A stretch of 29,133 nucleotides of DNA from CALFBG01 sp045110315 (GTDB lineage: Bacteria; Bacteroidota; Bacteroidia; Chitinophagales; Saprospiraceae). Of this stretch, positions 24,508 to 29,133 are shown in pieces (within the stretch, counting starts at the first letter, position 1; every line of letters begins with the position of its first letter). The stretch covers positions 1 to 29,133 of the forward strand of contig JBGCFY010000163.1 of NCBI GenBank assembly GCA_045110315.1, written 5' to 3'. The notes beneath the pieces are model-generated. The model was not told the origin of the DNA. It worked only from the letters and a program-made list of their open reading frames with translations, and searched no databases. The translations under genes and the position numbers were made by a program.

Positions 24508-25209
24508 TTAGATAAAAAATCGTAACGCAATAAACTGTGCAGAAAAGCCAACCAAAAATCCACCGTACAAATCTTGCAAATTATGTGCATTCAGGATCAT
24601 ACGAGATGTACCGACAATTCCAGTCAAAAGGATCGTTATGATGAGTAAAGAGTGAGTACTCATGTAGAAAATACCCAGTGATCCTAAATTGAGGGCAAAA
24701 CCATCGTAGCTAAACAAAAGCATCGTAATGACAATCATCCCCAATAAACCTCCCATTCCGACAGCGTGCGCACTAATCTTTGAAAACAGGTTAATAAAAA
24801 AAGCAATAAACAATCCAATGATTGACCCTAATACAAAACTTTTGTAAGCCTCCGGAACTTTAGGAAAGTGTAACAAATACCGAAAGATGGATAAATAAAT
24901 AACGGCTGTGATAATGTAAGGAACGGTACGATCAGATCGTTGCTGCATTTCCAAAGACTCAATAAAGTCCAGAAATTTAAGCATTAGCACCGAAAAAAAT
25001 GGAATGAAAAAAGTAGATAAGAAAATAATTAAAATCAAAATAATGCTATGACCATCTCCGATGTGACTGACACCAAATAGATAAGGATTGACCAATAGCA
25101 AAATGATCAACATATAACTTAAAATCAACAAAGGATGGAAAACCACCGTAAAAAAGTAGGCTATATATCTAAGCATTAATAACAAAAGTTTTAAGATCGT
25201 TTTGAACAA
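24508..25209 (-). CDS. PAP2-like membrane protein (lipid phosphatase superfamily)
   Basis: 233 residues with about six membrane helices. The C-terminal motif S202-R203-x5-H209-x3-D213 (in TSRMILNAHNLQDLYGG) fits PAP2 domain 3, and ISAHAVG with H148 fits domain 2. Domain 1 is weak: RSDRTVP (91-97) takes the place of the usual KxxxxxxRP. Members dephosphorylate lipid phosphates such as undecaprenyl pyrophosphate or phosphatidate at the membrane. The incomplete first motif leaves activity uncertain. It lies 59 bp downstream of the OmpA/PD40 gene on the same strand and could be cotranscribed. Confidence 0.68.
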   Translation of the reverse strand: MFKTILKLLLLMLRYIAYFFTVVFHPLLILSYMLIILLLVNPYLFGVSHIGDGHSIILILIIFLSTFFIPFFSVLMLKFLDFIESLEMQQRSDRTVPYIITAVIYLSIFRYLLHFPKVPEAYKSFVLGSIIGLFIAFFINLFSKISAHAVGMGGLLGMIVITMLLFSYDGFALNLGSLGIFYMSTHSLLIITILLTGIVGTSRMILNAHNLQDLYGGFLVGFSAQFIALRFFI

Positions 25210-25268
25210 GTACTTAACGTTGTTGCAAGTTAGCGAATAAAAACTTTTATTGGCAATGCTCCTCTGAA

Positions 25269-26975
25269 TTAATTCGCTTTTTCCGTCGTTGTTTTGGGCT
25301 TTACTTTATCTACCGTTATGGGACTCGTAACATCCGTAATGATAATTTCTACCCGGCGATTTTCTTGCCGCAATGCTTCTGTAGAATTGTCATTCACAGA
25401 CTTTGAACCGCCATAACCGAGCGTATTTACACGGAGTGGCTTGATTCCTTTTTTGTAACAAAGGTAATGCTTGATTGCTTCTGCTCTTTCTTCTGATAAT
25501 TGCTGCAAAGCCACCGCTTCTCCTTGATTATCGGTGTGTCCTTCTATTTGAATATAAATATTATAATTCTGTTTTAAAAATGCAGCCAATTTATCTAAAG
25601 CAGGATAAGAACTTTCTAAAACGGAAGGCTTAGAGCGTTCAAAATAAATCGCTTCTAAATCAATTTTATGACCAGCTTCCATTGGTTCTAGATATAAATT
25701 AACGGTATACTCTTGGTGATAAACGTAGGACTTGACAAAAGAGATACTATCTGGTTTGCCGATATAACCCATCTGTTCTGCAAGCAATTGAAACTTTACC
25801 CCTTTGGGAATATTCATACGATAACTACCATCATCTGAAATGTAAAGATTACTATAACCGTTGGTATTCATCGGAGTAGCTTTTACTTTTGCAGGAATGG
25901 GTAACCGAGTTTTAGCGTTGTATATTTTTCCTTTTACAACTACGGTAATCGGGTTTCGCTCCGCAATTTTAGAACGATAAATATCGCTAGAACCTTCTCG
26001 CTTAGAGGTAAAATACAAATAACCGGTATTAGCGTTGAAGTAAGGTTGACTTTCGTCGGCAGCTGTATTAATTGGCGAATTGAATCGCCCCGGATAACTC
26101 CAGTTTAACCAAGTATCATCTTTGCGCTTGGCGTGAAAAATATCATTCCCACCAACTGTTCCTGACCGATTGGAAGAGAAAAATAAAGTCGTCATATCTT
26201 CCGAAAGAAATGGAGTCGTTTCTCGCAAATACGAATTAATTACAGGACCCATATTTTTGGGTTTGCTAAAACGATTATGACCTTGCTTGAAACTAACATA
26301 CAAATCACTTTTGCCCATCGTGCCGGGCTGTTCCATCGAAATGATCAATATTTGTCCGTCGTTGCTCATCGTCAAACTAACATCGGTACCTGTAGGTCGA
26401 AAACCATCAATATAAATAGGCTCTGGAAAAGTCCAAACACCATTTGAAGTTTCTCTCACAATGGAAAAACCTTTGTTCATGCCTCCTTGTTCATTAAATT
26501 GATTAATCACAATGGCTTCGTTACCGGAAGTCGTTAGTGCACAAATACTATTTGGCAAAGCATTATTAAGGGGATAACCAGGGTGAAAAAGATTGACAAA
26601 ATTAAAATCCTCATCTGTTTCTGCGACCCAAATATCTTGGTTAAATTGAGAAGTAGCCGGTGCTTTAATCGCTCGCTCGCCCAACTTCGCATAGATACCT
26701 TGGAGATGCAATTGATATTCCCAATCATCCAACGTTGCAGATAAGTCTTCTCCTTTTTCAACTAAAGTGTGATTAAAGTCGGGATGACCACTACGCGTAA
26801 AAAATAGTCTTCGACCGTCAATGCTAACCACAGGCGTTATTTCATCGTAATCGCTGTTAATGCCGAAATTGAGTTTTTCTACCGTATAAACTTTTTGGCC
26901 ACTCAACGAAATGGAAAAAACAGTTGCGACAAAAAATAAAAAAATGAGAATTGTATTCTTCGGTATGCGTATCAT
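25269..26975 (-). CDS. OmpA-family protein with PD40 propeller repeats
   Basis: 568 residues. A signal peptide ends near residue 26 (FSISLSG). WD40-like PD40 units follow, with strands such as VVSIDGRRLFFTRSG, LTMSNDGQILIISM and PFLSEDMTTLFFSSNRSG. A small carboxypeptidase-regulatory-like domain (VVKGKIYNAKTRLPIPAKV, about 346-365) comes next. The C-terminal peptidoglycan-binding OmpA domain (about 436-550) has GHTDNQG (479-485) and NRRVE (539-543). The architecture is common in Bacteroidota and fits an outer-membrane protein tethered to peptidoglycan with an extracytoplasmic propeller. The last residues are Lys/Thr-rich. It may be cotranscribed with the PAP2-like gene. Confidence 0.92.
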   Translation of the reverse strand: MIRIPKNTILIFLFFVATVFSISLSGQKVYTVEKLNFGINSDYDEITPVVSIDGRRLFFTRSGHPDFNHTLVEKGEDLSATLDDWEYQLHLQGIYAKLGERAIKAPATSQFNQDIWVAETDEDFNFVNLFHPGYPLNNALPNSICALTTSGNEAIVINQFNEQGGMNKGFSIVRETSNGVWTFPEPIYIDGFRPTGTDVSLTMSNDGQILIISMEQPGTMGKSDLYVSFKQGHNRFSKPKNMGPVINSYLRETTPFLSEDMTTLFFSSNRSGTVGGNDIFHAKRKDDTWLNWSYPGRFNSPINTAADESQPYFNANTGYLYFTSKREGSSDIYRSKIAERNPITVVVKGKIYNAKTRLPIPAKVKATPMNTNGYSNLYISDDGSYRMNIPKGVKFQLLAEQMGYIGKPDSISFVKSYVYHQEYTVNLYLEPMEAGHKIDLEAIYFERSKPSVLESSYPALDKLAAFLKQNYNIYIQIEGHTDNQGEAVALQQLSEERAEAIKHYLCYKKGIKPLRVNTLGYGGSKSVNDNSTEALRQENRRVEIIITDVTSPITVDKVKPKTTTEKAN

Positions 26976-27263
26976 CTTAGTTGGTTGTATAGATATGCTG
27001 TTAAAACACAGTCGAGAGGGATGGCAATGTAACGGTGAGTAAGTCTTTAAAATTATAAAACGGTTAATTTATTTTAAAATCGCCTTAAAGCCTACTCTAT
27101 TTCAGAAGTATTGATCGACAAACTGTTAACAATAGATTGAGTCAATTGACAACTTCTTCGTAAAAATAAACCCTTATCTGATGCTTCCCAAATAAAACGA
27201 TCAATAAAATACTTTTACAAGGTATAAGTTCGCAACTACAAATGGTGATTTTCTGCTGTTTTT

Positions 27264-28907
27264 CTAGTCTGGCCTGGATACAAATAGATCCGTAAATTTA
27301 AAACTACCGCCGTCAAACAAACCGAGATCACTGAGTTTTAATTGAGGAATAACTAATAGCGCCATAAAAGATAAACTCATAAAAGGTGCCGTCAAGCTAC
27401 AACCGAGTTCTTTTTTCACCATTTGGTCAATTTCTGCGTATTCTTTAGCTACTTGATAGCCATCTTGATTCGTCATAATTCCCGCTACAGGCAAAGCTAA
27501 TACTTGACTTTGGCTTGAGCTAACAGCTGCGATTCCACCACGATTGGCGATAATTAAATTTACGGCTTTACAAATCGATTCATCATCAACACCGACCGCG
27601 ATAATATTGTGAGAATCATGCCCAACACAAGAGGCAATGGCTCCTTCTTTTAAATTAAAATTATGAATAAAGGCAAATGCAGGCGGAGCATCTTGATAAC
27701 GGTTGACAACCACCATCTTTAAAATATCTTTTTCTACGTTAGATACTGCAGGAGTACCTGCTTGCTGACAAGTACTCACAAAACTTTCGGTAACAATTTC
27801 TCCATCAATCGCTTTAATGACCTGTACGTGATCTGTTTTTGCTAGCAAATGAAAATCATGGACACTTTTCTCCTGAATGGCAAAATTATTAATAATTGTA
27901 CTTTCTACAGACGATAAATGTGTCTTTCCCTCCTCTGCAACTAAAAGTCCATCAATGTAGCAAGCCTTAACGGCAAAGTCTTTCAAATCTTCCGTAACAA
28001 TAAAATCTGCTGGATCACCCACTCGCAACAAACCAACATTTAAACCATAATGCTTGACAGGATTAATGCAAGCAACCAATAAAACATCAAAGAGATCACA
28101 TCCTTTCGCCAACGCTCTTGCCACCAATTGATTAATGTGTCCTAAGATCAAATCATCAGGATGTTTATCATCCGAGCAAAACATCATTCGCTCGGCATTC
28201 GCAGGAAGTAAATCAATCAAGGCTTCAAAATTCTTGGCAGCACTTCCTTCCCGAATCAAAATCTTCATGCCGTAAGCGAGCTTTTCTTCGGCTTCTTCGT
28301 AACTAAAACATTCATGGTCGGTGCTAATCCCCGCCGCTGCGTATTTTTTAGCGTCTGTGCCACGTAAGCCCGGAGCATGACCATCAATGGGTTTCCCTAA
28401 TGCTTTTGCTGCCGCAATTTTTGCTAATACCTCCGCATCATCAAAAAGGACGCCGGGATAATTCATCATTTCCGTTAAATAAAGAATGGCAGGATGTTGT
28501 AAAAGAGTTCGTACGCCTTCCACGTCAATGACTGCTCCTGCCGTTTCAAAACGGGTAGCTGGAACACAAGAAGGTGCCCCAAAATTAAACTTGAAAGGAA
28601 CCTTCTCTCCATTTTCGATCATGTAATGTACGCCTTCAATTCCTAAAACATTCGCAATTTCGTGCGGATCAGAAACGGTGGCAACCGTTCCGTGTACAAC
28701 TGCTAAACGAGCAAACTCCGAAGGGATTAACATGGAGCTTTCAATGTGAACGTGCGCATCGACGAAGCCTGGCAAAATGTATTGTTCGCTCATTCCTTCT
28801 TGTGCTTCAATGGAAGTGATTTTACCATCAGTCACGGTAACGGTTCCAAAAAAAATCTTTCTGTTTTCGATGTCGATAATATTGCCTTGAATAGTCATTG
28901 GTAACAA
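27264..28907 (-). CDS. ade: Adenine deaminase
   Basis: 547 residues, the normal size of prokaryotic adenine deaminase (not the adenosine deaminase fold). The amidohydrolase metal-binding HVHIESSML (52-60), the TVATVSDPHEIANVLG segment (74-89) and HAPGLRG (about 177-183) are hallmarks. It deaminates adenine to hypoxanthine in purine salvage. The ATG at 28907 is used; a second Met three codons on is also possible. It stands alone, 288 bp from the OmpA gene with no visible terminator. Confidence 0.93.
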   Translation of the reverse strand: MLPMTIQGNIIDIENRKIFFGTVTVTDGKITSIEAQEGMSEQYILPGFVDAHVHIESSMLIPSEFARLAVVHGTVATVSDPHEIANVLGIEGVHYMIENGEKVPFKFNFGAPSCVPATRFETAGAVIDVEGVRTLLQHPAILYLTEMMNYPGVLFDDAEVLAKIAAAKALGKPIDGHAPGLRGTDAKKYAAAGISTDHECFSYEEAEEKLAYGMKILIREGSAAKNFEALIDLLPANAERMMFCSDDKHPDDLILGHINQLVARALAKGCDLFDVLLVACINPVKHYGLNVGLLRVGDPADFIVTEDLKDFAVKACYIDGLLVAEEGKTHLSSVESTIINNFAIQEKSVHDFHLLAKTDHVQVIKAIDGEIVTESFVSTCQQAGTPAVSNVEKDILKMVVVNRYQDAPPAFAFIHNFNLKEGAIASCVGHDSHNIIAVGVDDESICKAVNLIIANRGGIAAVSSSQSQVLALPVAGIMTNQDGYQVAKEYAEIDQMVKKELGCSLTAPFMSLSFMALLVIPQLKLSDLGLFDGGSFKFTDLFVSRPD

Positions 28908-29052
28908 GTATAAATTAGAGAAGTTAATCGGGAATCACGAAAGCTTAAGTTTTCTAAAAACTAATTTGCCTTGGCATTTAATACACGGTAACATAAGTTA
29001 GTTGAAATTTTGGATAATGAGTTTTAGTGTCAATCGAGAAACGCCCGGAATC

Positions 29053-29070
29053 TGATAGCGATAGCTATCA
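29053..29070. repeat. Short hairpin in a GC-richer patch
   Basis: TGATAGC-GATA-GCTATCA forms a 7-bp perfect stem with a 4-nt loop. Flanking bases (29040-29105) are clearly richer in G and C than the surroundings. The 28908-29133 segment has no gene of useful length. It may be a dispersed repeat. Confidence 0.5.
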
Positions 29071-29133
29071 AGGTGAGGACGTGACGAAGAGTGAGGCGAA
29101 AAGACATATTCAAAAAGCAAATAAATTTATGTT

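Overview
The window looks like chromosomal DNA of an AT-rich member of the Bacteroidota, possibly Saprospiraceae-like (the family placement is inference). Several signs point there. There are Bacteroidota-type promoters (TTTG or TTG, about 20 nt, then TAnnTTTG). The fused aspartokinase/homoserine dehydrogenase is followed by thrB and thrC. DUF4175 lies next to an RsbW-like ATPase and ybeY. A DUF5074-type surface protein, a PD40/OmpA protein and a dtd-mazG pair are also present. No rRNA, tRNA, CRISPR array, prophage or insertion sequence was recognised.

Layout. 1-2020: the 3' part of a DUF5074/YncE-like surface protein gene, a strong terminator, and a PrsW-type intramembrane protease gene. 2023-3605 (minus): mazG-like, dtd and a YedK/HMCES-type gene. 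3606-4291: a gene-free stretch with three perfect tandem AT-rich 14-mers and a cluster of DnaA boxes (three perfect TTATCCACA plus several one-mismatch copies), a strong candidate for the chromosomal replication origin. 4292-7343: heme A synthase, a methyltransferase and an alpha/beta hydrolase. 7344-9791: a 2.4-kb gene-free stretch holding ten ParB-binding (parS) palindromes. An eleventh parS lies inside the neighbouring thrC coding sequence. 9792-14567 (minus): thrA-thrB-thrC. 14851-19175 (minus): DUF4175, RsbW-like ATPase and ybeY. 19580-22204 (minus): a lipoprotein M1 aminopeptidase. 22545-24501: a pentapeptide-repeat protein, dapD and a small membrane protein. 24508-28907 (minus): a PAP2-like membrane protein, an OmpA/PD40 protein and adenine deaminase. 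The right end holds a short non-coding stretch with a hairpin of unlike composition.

The outstanding signal is the pairing, within about 6.5 kb, of a probable oriC and an unusually dense parS centromere: nine perfect and two symmetric or near-symmetric variant 16-mers in 1.84 kb. Consecutive sites in the core are 109-139 bp apart. One site is written into the thrC reading frame and several are extended into 20-36 bp palindromes. Together these would form the replication-origin and segregation hub, with ParB loading beside the origin. No parA, parB, smc, dnaA or dnaN gene is in the window, so the trans-acting partners must lie elsewhere. Apart from this hub, the genes are mostly core metabolism (threonine, lysine/DAP, heme A, adenine salvage) and envelope functions.
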